Assembly (NCBI GenBank): GCA_050185825.1
Contig: JBFWZA010000002.1
Location: forward strand, 62,001-126,000
Source: SZUA-309 sp050185825
GTDB lineage: Bacteria > Pseudomonadota > Gammaproteobacteria > Pseudomonadales > Azotimanducaceae
Reading direction: 5' to 3'
Length of the DNA stretch: 64,000 nucleotides
Below the pieces are notes generated by a model. It was given only the letters and a program-made list of their open reading frames with translations, had not been told where the DNA came from and searched no databases. The position numbers were made by a program, and so were the translations under genes. Positions 8,914-17,021 of the stretch are shown piece by piece (the first letter of the stretch is position 1; each line of letters begins with the position of its first letter).

Positions 8914-9885
8914 TCAGGCGTAGACGTCTTCGAGCAGCGCGTCGAGCTCCGGCAGCGGGCTCGATTCCGCGAAGGCGATCGCCGCCTTCACGTCCGCCGT
9001 CACCTCGTCGTGCACAGCCTGCGCATCCGCCGCCGAGAGGATGTTCTGTTCGGCCAGGCGGGCTTCGAAGAGCTTGATGGGATCGCGATTCATCCACTCC
9101 GCGACCTCGTCGTCCGAGCGGTAGTTGAGGCCCATGCCGCGCACTCCCACGTGGTCGTAGAAGCGATAGGTCTTGCACTCGAGCAGGGTCGGTCCGCCGC
9201 CGTCCCGGGCACGCTGGATGGCGACGCCGGCGGCCTCGTACACGGCGATCGCGTCCATGCCGTCGACCACGACGCCGGGCATGCCGTAACCGGCGGCGCG
9301 GTCGGCCACGTCGACGATGGCCTGGTGATTGGCCTGGGCCGTGTACTCACCGAAGCCGTTGTTCTCGCAGACGAAGAGAATGGGCAGCCGGTAGAGGCCC
9401 GCCATGTTGGCCGCCTCGTGAAAGGAGCCCTCGTTGGACGCCCCGTCACCGAAGAAGGTCACGGCCACCCGGTCCGTCTTCCGGAACCGGTTCGAGAAGG
9501 CCGCCCCCACGGCGATCGGCGGCCCGCCGCCGACGATGCCGTTGGCGCCGAGCATGCCGAGCTCCATGTTGGAGATGTGCATGCTGCCGCCCTTGCCCTT
9601 GCAGTAGCCGGTGGCGCGCCCGTAGAGCTCCGCGTACATGGGCCCGAACTCACCGCCCTTGGCGATGAGGTGACCGTGGCCGCGGTGGGTGCTGGTGATC
9701 CAGTCCTCGTTCGACAGGTGGGTCATCACGCCGGCGGCGACGGCTTCCTGGCCGACGTAGAGATGCAGCGCCCCGGGTATCTTGCCGTCTTCCATGAGCT
9801 TGCCGGCGGTTTCCTCGAAGATCCGGATGCGCACCATGCGCCGATGGATGTCGAGCAGCGTGTCGTTGGAAATCTGCGTGTTCAA
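8914..9885 (-). CDS. 2-oxoacid/acetoin dehydrogenase E1 component, alpha subunit
   Basis: A 323-residue alpha subunit with the thiamine-diphosphate motif GDGASNEGSFHEA...CENN at residues 146-175 and the conserved STHRGHGHLIAKG (65-77) and KGGSMHIS (98-105) segments. Length and motifs fit AcoA-type subunits. The frame starts with TTG at 9885, preceded by a GGAGGG ribosome site only 3-4 bases away; the next ATG is 16 codons in and would remove the conserved first helix, so TTG is preferred. It is first in a leftward operon (E1a, E1b, AcoX-like, E2, acyl-CoA synthetase, DUF1330) and diverges from the EthD gene at 10053. Confidence 0.9.
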   Translation of the reverse strand: MNTQISNDTLLDIHRRMVRIRIFEETAGKLMEDGKIPGALHLYVGQEAVAAGVMTHLSNEDWITSTHRGHGHLIAKGGEFGPMYAELYGRATGYCKGKGGSMHISNMELGMLGANGIVGGGPPIAVGAAFSNRFRKTDRVAVTFFGDGASNEGSFHEAANMAGLYRLPILFVCENNGFGEYTAQANHQAIVDVADRAAGYGMPGVVVDGMDAIAVYEAAGVAIQRARDGGGPTLLECKTYRFYDHVGVRGMGLNYRSDDEVAEWMNRDPIKLFEARLAEQNILSAADAQAVHDEVTADVKAAIAFAESSPLPELDALLEDVYA

Positions 9886-10052
9886 GTTCCCTCCCTCACC
9901 CTGGCAATGCCGGGGTCGAAAAGCTTAGCGGATTGGCGGGGTGCGGGCAGCCCGTTGCCGCGCCGCCGCGTCTGGTTGCTGAAATTGGTTTCACGTATCG
10001 TGACCGTCCGGCGTCGCGGCCGCGCGACGCATCGAGCAGGGGGAGACGGGCG

Positions 10053-10397
10053 GTGCTGAAGCTGCTGGCGTTCATAAGCGCGCGGGAAGATCTGAGCCGC
10101 GAGGCGTTCATCGACCATTACGAGAATCATCACGTGCCGCTGGTGCGGCGTCTGCTGCCCATGGTGGGCGCCTACCGGCGGAACTACGTGGACCCGGACG
10201 TGCCGGCCGGTGGCGGCGCGACGGTGGACTATGACGTGGTCACGGAGCTCGTGTTCGAGGACCGGGCGGCGCTCGATGCGTTCTGGGAGACGATCCGCCG
10301 CCCGGAGGTGATCGCCGCCATCCGCGCGGACGAAGCGAAGTTTCTGCAGTCGGACCGCACCCGCCTGATCGGCGTGGTTCAGTACGACGCCGGTTGA
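10053..10397 (+). CDS. EthD-domain small protein
   Basis: A 114-residue protein starting with GTG at 10053, after a GGGGGAG ribosome site 6 bases upstream. Its beginning, LKLLAFISAREDLSREAFIDHYENHHVPL, is split here as a description only of the EthD pattern: a conserved HYENHH followed by a dimeric alpha/beta-barrel fold. EthD relatives accompany ether- and ring-degrading oxygenases, and some act as small decarboxylases or cyclases; no function is proven for this branch. It is 18 bp ahead of the SnoaL-like gene and probably shares its transcript. Confidence 0.75.
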   Translation: MLKLLAFISAREDLSREAFIDHYENHHVPLVRRLLPMVGAYRRNYVDPDVPAGGGATVDYDVVTELVFEDRAALDAFWETIRRPEVIAAIRADEAKFLQSDRTRLIGVVQYDAG

Positions 10398-10415
10398 GGA
10401 ATCAGGGGAGGACGA

Positions 10416-10826
10416 ATGAGCGACGCTGATGATCGGATCGCGGTGCAGGACGTGATGCTGCGCTACGCGGCGGGTGTGGACGAGCGGGACATGGACCTCT
10501 ACCGCGGCTGCTTCGCCGACGACGTGGTGGTGACCGGCATGGCGCCGGAGCCGGTGCGCGGCATCGATGCCTGGATGGCCTTCGTGACGAAGGCGCTCGA
10601 GCGCTACGGCGCCACCCAGCACATGCTCGGCCCGACGCTCGCGACGGTGCGCGGCGACGAGGCGAGCGCCCGGACGGACGTGCAGGCGCTGCACGTGCTC
10701 AAGGATGCACCAGGGACGATCTTCACCCTCTGGGCAACCTACAAAACCGATATGCGCCGCATCGACGGCGCCTGGAAGATCGTGCGCCACGAGCTGGTTT
10801 CCAGAACGACTCACACCCTGAAATAG
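10416..10826 (+). CDS. SnoaL-like (NTF2-fold) protein
   Basis: A 136-residue protein with the SnoaL-like pattern: RIAVQDVMLRYAAGVDERD, CFADDVVV and VRGIDAWMAF, ending in DGAWKIVRHE. The fold forms a cone-shaped pocket used by isomerases, cyclases, dehydratases and ring-hydroxylase beta subunits. No catalytic set can be assigned here. AGGGGAGGA sits just before the ATG. It follows the EthD gene with an 18-bp gap; the acyl-CoA dehydrogenase pair begins 124 bp later, after a separate promoter region carrying the shared operator-like repeat. Confidence 0.78.
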   Translation: MSDADDRIAVQDVMLRYAAGVDERDMDLYRGCFADDVVVTGMAPEPVRGIDAWMAFVTKALERYGATQHMLGPTLATVRGDEASARTDVQALHVLKDAPGTIFTLWATYKTDMRRIDGAWKIVRHELVSRTTHTLK

Positions 10827-10869
10827 GGATCGGTGGCGGATGGTCGCACAGTCGGCCATCCGGGAAAAT

Positions 10870-10887
10870 ACCGTCAGGCGTGATTGT
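10870..10887. promoter_or_regulatory. Operator-like inverted repeat, copy 1 (ACCGTCA-GGCG-TGATTGT)
   Basis: Left arm perfect, right arm differs from TGACGGT at two positions. It lies 63 bp before the acyl-CoA dehydrogenase start, directly after an AT-rich GAAAAT that could be a -10 element. The same arm and 4-base spacer recur at nine other places in this window. Confidence 0.6.
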
Positions 10888-10950
10888 TTCCTGCGGCGAC
10901 TGATGCCAGCATGGGCGGCCTGAGGGGGAAGCAGACCAGGATTTGAGCAG

Positions 10951-12162
10951 ATGACGGAGAGAGCGGCCGCCACCCGGGAGCAGGACGAGTTCCGCGAGTA
11001 CTGCCGGCGCTGGCTCGCGGAGAACCGCCCGCCACCCACGAAAACACGGCTGCCGCAGGCGGCCTACGAGGTCACCTACGACGACCATCGGCAGTACCTC
11101 TGCGACTGGCAGGCGAAGTGTTACGAAGCCGGGCTCATCGCCACGGATGTGCCGCGGGCCTACGGCGGCCACGGTCACGAGAACTTGCAGGCCATCGCCA
11201 GCGCCGAGGTGCGCCGCGCCGGCGTCCCCTACTTCATCAACTGGATCGGCCTCGGCATGACGGCGCCGACCCTGCTCATCCACGGCACCGAAGACCAGAA
11301 GAAACGTTTCCTGAAGCCGATCTTCACCGCGGAGGAGATCTGGTGTCAGGGGTTCAGCGAGCCCGGCGCCGGCTCGGACCTGGTGTCGCTGCAGACCTCG
11401 GCCGTGCGGGATGGCGACAACTGGGTGATCAACGGCAGCAAGGTGTGGACCAGCCTCGGGGCGCTGGCGAGCTGGATGCTGCTGCTGGCGAGAACGGACA
11501 AACACGACAAGTACAACGGCATCACCTACTTCCTCGCGCCCATGGATCAGCCCGGGGTCACCGTGCGTCCCATCCACAAGATGACGGGGGAGTGCGGCTT
11601 CAACGAGGTGTTTCTCGACAACGTGATCGTCCCCGACCACTACCGGGTGGATGAGATCGGCGCCGGCTGGAAGGTGGCCATGTCCACGCTCACCAGCGAG
11701 CGAGGCGCGGCGACCGGCGTCGGCGCGGTGGCGAGCTCCGAATCCCCCATGACGGCCGTGCTGCAGGTAATCCAGCTCGCCAAGGACACGCGCCGGAACG
11801 GCCAGCGCGTGTGGGACGATCCCGTCTGGCGGGAGCGGATCATGAAGCTCTACGAGCGCACCGAGGCGAGCCTGCAGAATGCGCGGCGCGCGCGCATCCC
11901 GGCGCTGAACGGCGGCGCCATGCGCATTCCGCTGCAGGGCAAGCTCACGGGCAGCGAGATCGGCCAGGCGCTGCACGAGACGGCGCTCGGTGTCCTCGGC
12001 ATGAAGAGCAGCCTGTATGTCGGCGACGAGCACGCGGTGGAGGACGGTCGCTGGGCGCTCGGCTACATGAACACCTACACCGGCACCATCTCCGGCGGCA
12101 GCAGCGAGATCCAGCGCAACATCCTCGGCGAGCGGGTGCTGGGCCTGCCGAAGACGAAGTAG
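10951..12162 (+). CDS. Acyl-CoA dehydrogenase (probable catalytic subunit of a pair)
   Basis: A 403-residue flavoprotein of the acyl-CoA dehydrogenase family, expected to introduce an alpha,beta double bond into an acyl-CoA. The FAD-contacting motif CQGFSEPGAGSDL is at residues 132-144, KVWTSLG follows, and the C-terminus carries TGTISGGSSEIQRNILGERVLG. It is followed 9 bp later by a second, more divergent dehydrogenase-like gene. Such adjacent pairs form alpha2-beta2 heterotetramers in steroid catabolism (FadE28-FadE29 type), and this pair is probably the same; that is inference from arrangement. An operator-like repeat at 10870 lies in its promoter region. Confidence 0.9.
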   Translation: MTERAAATREQDEFREYCRRWLAENRPPPTKTRLPQAAYEVTYDDHRQYLCDWQAKCYEAGLIATDVPRAYGGHGHENLQAIASAEVRRAGVPYFINWIGLGMTAPTLLIHGTEDQKKRFLKPIFTAEEIWCQGFSEPGAGSDLVSLQTSAVRDGDNWVINGSKVWTSLGALASWMLLLARTDKHDKYNGITYFLAPMDQPGVTVRPIHKMTGECGFNEVFLDNVIVPDHYRVDEIGAGWKVAMSTLTSERGAATGVGAVASSESPMTAVLQVIQLAKDTRRNGQRVWDDPVWRERIMKLYERTEASLQNARRARIPALNGGAMRIPLQGKLTGSEIGQALHETALGVLGMKSSLYVGDEHAVEDGRWALGYMNTYTGTISGGSSEIQRNILGERVLGLPKTK

Positions 12163-12171
12163 ACGAACGAC

Positions 12172-13320
12172 ATGCCGTCAGTAAAAACGTCCTCGACGAA
12201 AGAGAAGCAGACCCAGCCCCGCGACTTCGGCTTCGACGACGAGACCGCCATGCTCAAGGACTCGGCGCAGCGGTATCTGAGTGAGCTCGCGCCACTGACC
12301 GGACTGCGCGGCAGCCTGAAAGGCACAGAGGATCCGTACCGCGGGAACGTCCGCGGGAGCTACCACGATCCTGAGGCCTGGCGGGCCATGCGTGAGCTCG
12401 GCTGGCATCTGGTGGCCATTCCCGAGGCCTGCGGCGGGCTGGGCATGGGCCTGGTGGCGTCCGTCGCCATCGCCGAGGAGATCGGCCGGGCGGCATGCCC
12501 GACGCCGCTGTCGAGCACCCTGCAGTCCGTGTTCGTGCTGCGGGAGGCGGGGGCGTCGGACCTCCTGTCACGAGTCGCCGGCGGTGAGAGCGTGGGACTT
12601 GCCCTGCACGGCGAGGACGGCTCGCTGGAAACGGATTCCACAGACGTCACCGCCGACGGTACACGGCTGACCGGGACGAGCTGGTACGTGCAGGATGCAG
12701 CGAAGGTGGACGGCTTCATCGTCGCGGCCCGTGCACCGGCGGGGGTCGGTCTCTACCACGTGGCCGCGGAGGCGGTGAGCGTGCAGCCGGACCGCATCGT
12801 CGATCTTACCCGCGATCAGGGGCGTGTGGTGCTCGAGGGTGCCGAAGCGTCCGTGGTTGCGCCGCCGGGTGAGGGAGAGGTCGTGCTGGCCCGGGCGTTG
12901 CCGGCACTCTGGACGCTGCTGGCGGCAGACATGGCCGGTGCGGCGGAGTGGCAGCTTCAGGCGACAGCGGAATACGCGAAGACGCGCGTGCAGTTCGACC
13001 GCCCTATCGGCTTCTTCCAGGCCGTGAAGCATCCCCTCGTCAACATGATGATCGCGGCGGACGAGACCCGCTCGCTCGTCTACAGCGCCGCCTGCGCCTA
13101 CGACACGGATCCGGCGGACGCGCGGCGCACGGCCCACCTGGCGAAAGCCAGCGCCTCGGACACGGCATCGTTCTGCTCGAACCGCTCCACCCAGCTGCAC
13201 GGCGGCATCGGCTTCACCTGGGAGTCGGACGTGCAGATCTATCACAAGCGGCAGATGCACTCTCAATTTCTCTGGGGCGACGGCAGCTGGCATCGGCAGC
13301 AGCTCGCGGCGCTCCTGTAA
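12172..13320 (+). CDS. Acyl-CoA dehydrogenase-like protein, probable non-identical partner subunit
   Basis: A 382-residue acyl-CoA dehydrogenase-fold protein. The N-terminal helical part (PEACGGLGMGLVASVAIAEE) and the C-terminal part (TRVQFDRPIGFFQAVKHPL, then LHGGIGFTWESDVQIYHKR) are well kept. The central FAD motif that reads FSEPGAGSDL in the upstream gene is degenerate here (LALHGEDGS), as in the non-catalytic halves of heteromeric steroid acyl-CoA dehydrogenases. It starts 9 bp after the stop of its neighbour, so the two are likely co-translated and form one enzyme. The first 14 residues are polar and lack family resemblance. Confidence 0.85.
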   Translation: MPSVKTSSTKEKQTQPRDFGFDDETAMLKDSAQRYLSELAPLTGLRGSLKGTEDPYRGNVRGSYHDPEAWRAMRELGWHLVAIPEACGGLGMGLVASVAIAEEIGRAACPTPLSSTLQSVFVLREAGASDLLSRVAGGESVGLALHGEDGSLETDSTDVTADGTRLTGTSWYVQDAAKVDGFIVAARAPAGVGLYHVAAEAVSVQPDRIVDLTRDQGRVVLEGAEASVVAPPGEGEVVLARALPALWTLLAADMAGAAEWQLQATAEYAKTRVQFDRPIGFFQAVKHPLVNMMIAADETRSLVYSAACAYDTDPADARRTAHLAKASASDTASFCSNRSTQLHGGIGFTWESDVQIYHKRQMHSQFLWGDGSWHRQQLAALL

Positions 13321-13370
13321 CGACGGACCCGATTGCGGGTCATCACGATCATCAAGGGGAGGTCCCGATC

Positions 13371-14723
13371 ATGGCAGCAGTACCCGAAAGCACCCCGTCG
13401 CACCTGCGCGGCAACGGGCGACCCATCACCGAAGAGCGCACCCTCACGAAGCTGAAGGTCACCGGGTCGATCCCCCGGGAGCTGGACGGCCGCTACTTGC
13501 GCAACGGCGCCAACCCGCTCTCCGGTACCAGCAGCCACCCGTTCTTCGGCGACGGCATGCTGCACGGCGTGCGCCTGCGCGACGGCAAGGCCGAGTGGTA
13601 TCGCAATCGCTACGTGCAGACCCCGTTCATCAGGAATCCGTCCGTGGACATCCTGGATCCGTCGGTGATGATGGACCTCACCGCCTCGAAGGCGAACACC
13701 CACGTGGTGGGCCACGCTGGAAAGATCCTCGCCCTGGAGGAAGGCCACTTCCCCTACGTGGTGGACGGCAATCTGGACACGGTGGGGCCGACGGACTTCG
13801 GCGGCGTGCTGAAGGGCTCGTTCACCGCCCACCCGAAGATCTGCCCGGTGACCGGCGAGCTGCTCGCCTTCGGCTACTCGGCCATGGAGCCGTATCTGCG
13901 CTACCTGCGCGTCTCCGCCGAGGGAGAGCTGGTGCAGACGGAGAACATCACCGTGGGCGGGCCGACGATGATGCACGACTTCAACGTCACCCGGAATTTC
14001 GTGATCTTCATGGACCTGCCGGCGGTGTTCAATCTGGAGCTGGCCATGAAGGGCGAGATGCCGATCCGCTGGGACGACAGCTATCCGGCGCGGCTCGGCG
14101 TGATGCCGCGTGACGGCACCGACGCGCAGGTGGTGTGGTACGACATCAACCCCTGCTACGTCTTCCACCCGATGAACGCCTACGAGGCAGGGGACAGCAT
14201 CGTCCTCGACGTGGCCCGCTTCAGCCACATCTGGCGCGACTCGGCGATGGACTTCCCGTCACCGGACCTCTGGCGGTGGACGATCGACACCAAGAAGGGC
14301 ACGGTGAAAGAGACGCAGGTGGACGACCGCCCGGCGGAGTTCCCGCGGGTGGCGGACAGCGTGGTTGGGCTCGAGCACCGTTATGGATACATGATGGGGA
14401 TGTCGGAGACGCCTGCGTCGGTGGATCCTGCTCGGGCGTCGGGGGCGATCCTGAAATACGACCGGCAGACAGGTAAGCGCACGGACATCGAGCTGGGCCG
14501 TGGCCGGGTGGGTGGCGAGCCGGTGTTCGTGCCGTCCGCGAGCGCGAAGACCGAGGACGACGGCTACCTGATGACGTACGTCTATGACGCCGCTTCGGAC
14601 TCGAGCCGGTTCGTGATCATGGACGCCGCCAGCATGGATGCAAAGCCGGTAGCGTCCATCGAGCTGCCGCGGGTCCCGGATGGCTTCCACGGCAGCTGGA
14701 TTCCAGCGTCCGTGGCCGACTGA
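13371..14723 (+). CDS. Carotenoid/lignostilbene-type cleavage dioxygenase (RPE65 family)
   Basis: A 450-residue protein with the four iron-binding histidines of the carotenoid oxygenase family: H154 (TAHPK), H202 (MMHDF), H266 (VFHPMNAYE) and H440 (DGFHGSW). Supporting motifs are LDGRYLRNGANP near the N-terminus and FFGDGMLHG at 59-66. The family splits C=C bonds oxidatively in carotenoids, stilbenes or related conjugated molecules. The ATG at 13371 is chosen for its AGGGGAGG ribosome site; the open frame reaches back to 12948 inside the preceding gene but without homology. It follows the dehydrogenase pair by 50 bp and could act on an unsaturated intermediate; substrate is unknown. Confidence 0.9.
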   Translation: MAAVPESTPSHLRGNGRPITEERTLTKLKVTGSIPRELDGRYLRNGANPLSGTSSHPFFGDGMLHGVRLRDGKAEWYRNRYVQTPFIRNPSVDILDPSVMMDLTASKANTHVVGHAGKILALEEGHFPYVVDGNLDTVGPTDFGGVLKGSFTAHPKICPVTGELLAFGYSAMEPYLRYLRVSAEGELVQTENITVGGPTMMHDFNVTRNFVIFMDLPAVFNLELAMKGEMPIRWDDSYPARLGVMPRDGTDAQVVWYDINPCYVFHPMNAYEAGDSIVLDVARFSHIWRDSAMDFPSPDLWRWTIDTKKGTVKETQVDDRPAEFPRVADSVVGLEHRYGYMMGMSETPASVDPARASGAILKYDRQTGKRTDIELGRGRVGGEPVFVPSASAKTEDDGYLMTYVYDAASDSSRFVIMDAASMDAKPVASIELPRVPDGFHGSWIPASVAD

Positions 14724-14752
14724 CGGCTTCAGAACGCCACTGACGGGGCGCC

Positions 14753-15997
14753 TTACTTCTTCGCGCCCCCCAGCACCGGCCCGCCGCGGCCCGAGAACTC
14801 GCCATCCGGCTCCTTGCCGAAGAGGATGCCACCGAGGGTCTCGTAGAGCGGGGCCGATACCCAGCGGTGCGAGGCGGCGCCGTGCGCATCCCGGAGTTTC
14901 CGTTCCAGCGGATTCTTCAGGTAGGCGGCGCTGGTGCCGCCGGCGGCGTGAACCGTGTCCACCACCTCCATGCAGGCCTGGGCGCCGTGCACGCAGGCGA
15001 GGCGGGCATTGATGGTCGCCTCCGGGGAGGGCATCTCTGCCCCCGCGTTGAGCTCGTCCTCCACCGCGGCCATGGCCTCGAACACGTAGGCCCGCGCGGC
15101 CCGATACTTCGCCGTCGCCTCGCCCATGCGCAGCTGCGCCAGCGGCCGATCCAGGAGCTTGGAGGCGGAGAGCATGGGCACCTTGTTGTTGGCCAGATCC
15201 CGGAACGCGTCCAGCGCGCCCTTCGCGACCCCGAGTGCAATGGCCACCTTGTTGTAGGAGAGGCGCAGCGGCACGGGGATGCGGAACACCGGGTTGTCGT
15301 AGTGGGCCGGGGTGGTCATGAGGTCCACGGACAGCCATTTCGGCTCGACCACGGCGCCCTCGGCCCGGACGTTGTTGCTGCCCGAGCCGCGCAGGCCGGC
15401 GACGTCCCAGGTGTCGATGATTTCCCACTGGGAGCGGTGCAGGAACCACATCTTGACGATGATCTGGCCGTTCGCGTCCTTGCGGGGCTCACCGTCGTCG
15501 ATGATGGGGGCACCCATGAAGCACCAGGTGGCGTTGTGGCAGCCGCTGATGAACGTGGTCTCGCCCCAGACCTTGTAGCTGCCGTCCGGCTGCTCCATGG
15601 CATAGGCAGGCTTCGAGCCGGGGCCGCCGCCGCCGCACATGATCACCCGGGGATTGTCGAGATACACCTCGCGGGCCAGGGTCTTGTCCATGCCGCCGGC
15701 GGCCATGGCGTTGATCTCCGAGCCGAGCATGACGTTCCAGCCCACGGAGGCGTCGATGGCGGCCATGGCCTCCAGCACCTCGATGGTTTCCAGGGTGGTG
15801 GCGTTCTCGCCGCCGAGCTCCGGCGGCAGGGTGAAGCGGAAGAAGCCCTCGTCGATCAGCGTGTCGACCACGTCGTCCGGCAGCCGCCGGAGCTGCTGCG
15901 CCTCGTCGCCGCCGCGGACGATGACGTCCTTCAGCCGTTCCACCCGCTCGAGCGGGGTCCCGTTCAGCGGCTTTGCCGCGTGTGCCACGCTGGCCAT
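14753..15997 (-). CDS. HsaA-like flavin-dependent monooxygenase (acyl-CoA dehydrogenase fold, group D)
   Basis: A 414-residue protein of the acyl-CoA dehydrogenase C-terminal-2 family, which includes the oxygenase HsaA and p-hydroxyphenylacetate hydroxylase. Visible features: FFRFTLPPELGGE (N-terminal helical domain), DVAGLRGSGSNNV (conserved flavin/loop stretch), and near the C-terminus the helix RKLRDAHGAASHRW. It would use reduced flavin from a separate reductase to hydroxylate a phenolic or other ring substrate; no reductase gene is adjacent. It is last of three leftward genes after two MaoC-like genes and converges on the carotenoid oxygenase gene with a 29-bp gap. Confidence 0.86.
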   Translation of the reverse strand: MASVAHAAKPLNGTPLERVERLKDVIVRGGDEAQQLRRLPDDVVDTLIDEGFFRFTLPPELGGENATTLETIEVLEAMAAIDASVGWNVMLGSEINAMAAGGMDKTLAREVYLDNPRVIMCGGGGPGSKPAYAMEQPDGSYKVWGETTFISGCHNATWCFMGAPIIDDGEPRKDANGQIIVKMWFLHRSQWEIIDTWDVAGLRGSGSNNVRAEGAVVEPKWLSVDLMTTPAHYDNPVFRIPVPLRLSYNKVAIALGVAKGALDAFRDLANNKVPMLSASKLLDRPLAQLRMGEATAKYRAARAYVFEAMAAVEDELNAGAEMPSPEATINARLACVHGAQACMEVVDTVHAAGGTSAAYLKNPLERKLRDAHGAASHRWVSAPLYETLGGILFGKEPDGEFSGRGGPVLGGAKK

Positions 15998-16021
15998 AAC
16001 TCTCTCCTCAAGCTCTTCGTA

Positions 16022-16435
16022 TCAGTCCGGAAGCACGACCGTGGCCGTGCCCTGGAGCGGCGGCTCACTGCCTTCCCGGTCCAGCCAGATGTCGCAGTCC
16101 GCCAGCCGCTCGCCGTTGCCCTCGCGGATCGCGGTGACCCGACCCCGGGCAGTGATCCGGTCGCCATCGAGCACCACCCGCGGAAAGGTCATGACGATGC
16201 GGCGGATGCTGCGCGGTCCCGCCCAGGCATGCAGCATGTTGACCATGTAGCTGAGCCCCAGCGGCCCCTGGTTGATCGTGCGCCGGCCGAAGCCGAGCTG
16301 CTCCACCAGCTCCGGATCCCAGTGCACCGGATTCGGATCGCGCAGGATCGCGGCCATGGTGCGCATCCGCGCGGCGCTGACACTCTCCATCACCCACTCG
16401 GGAATCTCGTCGCCTACCGCAATCTGCATCGTCAT
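16022..16435 (-). CDS. MaoC-like hotdog-fold hydratase subunit
   Basis: A 137-residue single-hotdog protein. RDPNPVHWDPE followed by FGRRTINQGPLGLSYMVNML corresponds to the MaoC catalytic region (normally D-x4-H then G). The aspartate and histidine of the usual hydratase dyad can be placed at DPNPVH. The ATG at 16435 overlaps the upstream stop as ATGA. With the neighbouring FAS1-like hotdog protein it probably makes a two-subunit enoyl-CoA hydratase, as in the split MaoC enzymes of steroid degradation (ChsH1/ChsH2). Confidence 0.82.
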   Translation of the reverse strand: MTMQIAVGDEIPEWVMESVSAARMRTMAAILRDPNPVHWDPELVEQLGFGRRTINQGPLGLSYMVNMLHAWAGPRSIRRIVMTFPRVVLDGDRITARGRVTAIREGNGERLADCDIWLDREGSEPPLQGTATVVLPD

Positions 16436-16914
16436 TTCCCCGGTTTGCCGCCCAGCGCCCGGTTGCCGCCCCCGCGGTTCCGACCGTAGTGCCAGGTGAT
16501 GGTGGTGCGGGCCGCGTGCCGGCCGTCCGGGTCCTCGAGATCGAACTGGAACTGGATCCGGTCGTAGGTCCGGCTCGTGTCCTGGCGACGCTCGGCCGCC
16601 GTGACCCGGCCGGTGATCCGGTAGGGGAGCTCCTCCTCGAGGGGCCGATGGATCTCCCAGTCGTAGCTCTCGATGCCGATGGAGAAATCCGAATCCGCCC
16701 GGCCCAGGGCGAACATTTCGGCGATGGAGGTGCCAGCGCCGAGGATCGGCATGTGAAACAGCGCCACCGGGTGCGCAAGCCCGTCCGGCAGGGGGGCTGC
16801 CCCCGTGCACTCGGTGAGCAGGTAGTTCTCCCAGTGGGCGATGGTGTAGGTGCCGCCGGGGAACTCGTGGCCGACCAGCGCGGCGATGTCTTCAGCGGTG
16901 GGCGTGCTGGGCAC
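16432..16914 (-). CDS. FAS1-like/MaoC N-terminal dehydratase subunit
   Basis: A 160-residue protein resembling the MaoC_dehydrat_N (FAS1-like) hotdog: an N-terminal helix EDIAALVGHEFPGG, ENYLLTECTG, HPVALFHMPILGAG, then DWEIHRPLEEELPYRITGRV and RTYDRIQFQFDLEDPDG. This half usually supplies the substrate-binding, non-catalytic hotdog. It is first of the leftward group 16914-14753, and its start lies 60 bp from a perfect copy of the shared operator (16974-16991). Confidence 0.8.
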   Translation of the reverse strand: MPSTPTAEDIAALVGHEFPGGTYTIAHWENYLLTECTGAAPLPDGLAHPVALFHMPILGAGTSIAEMFALGRADSDFSIGIESYDWEIHRPLEEELPYRITGRVTAAERRQDTSRTYDRIQFQFDLEDPDGRHAARTTITWHYGRNRGGGNRALGGKPGK

Positions 16915-16973
16915 GTTCTCCTCTCCCGGTTGTCTCGTGGACTCGCAGTTCAGAGATTAACCGGTTTAATATA

Positions 16974-16991
16974 ACCGTCAACCTTGACGGT
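16974..16991. promoter_or_regulatory. Operator-like inverted repeat, copy 2, perfect arms (ACCGTCA-ACCT-TGACGGT)
   Basis: Both 7-bp arms match exactly. It sits 60 bp upstream of the MaoC-like operon. On the reverse strand TTGACG inside the repeat could be a -35 box with TAATCT 16 bases on as a weak -10. An extra AACCGGTT palindrome lies at about 16959-16966. This copy defines the consensus used for the other sites. Confidence 0.75.
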
Positions 16992-17021
16992 TTTCGAGGG
17001 AGAGGAGACGTGCCGTCGCGC

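Noticed and set aside
9991..10003. TCACG-TAT-CGTGA between E1-alpha and EthD genes as an operator
   Set aside because: Arms are only 5 bp and the sequence does not recur in the window.
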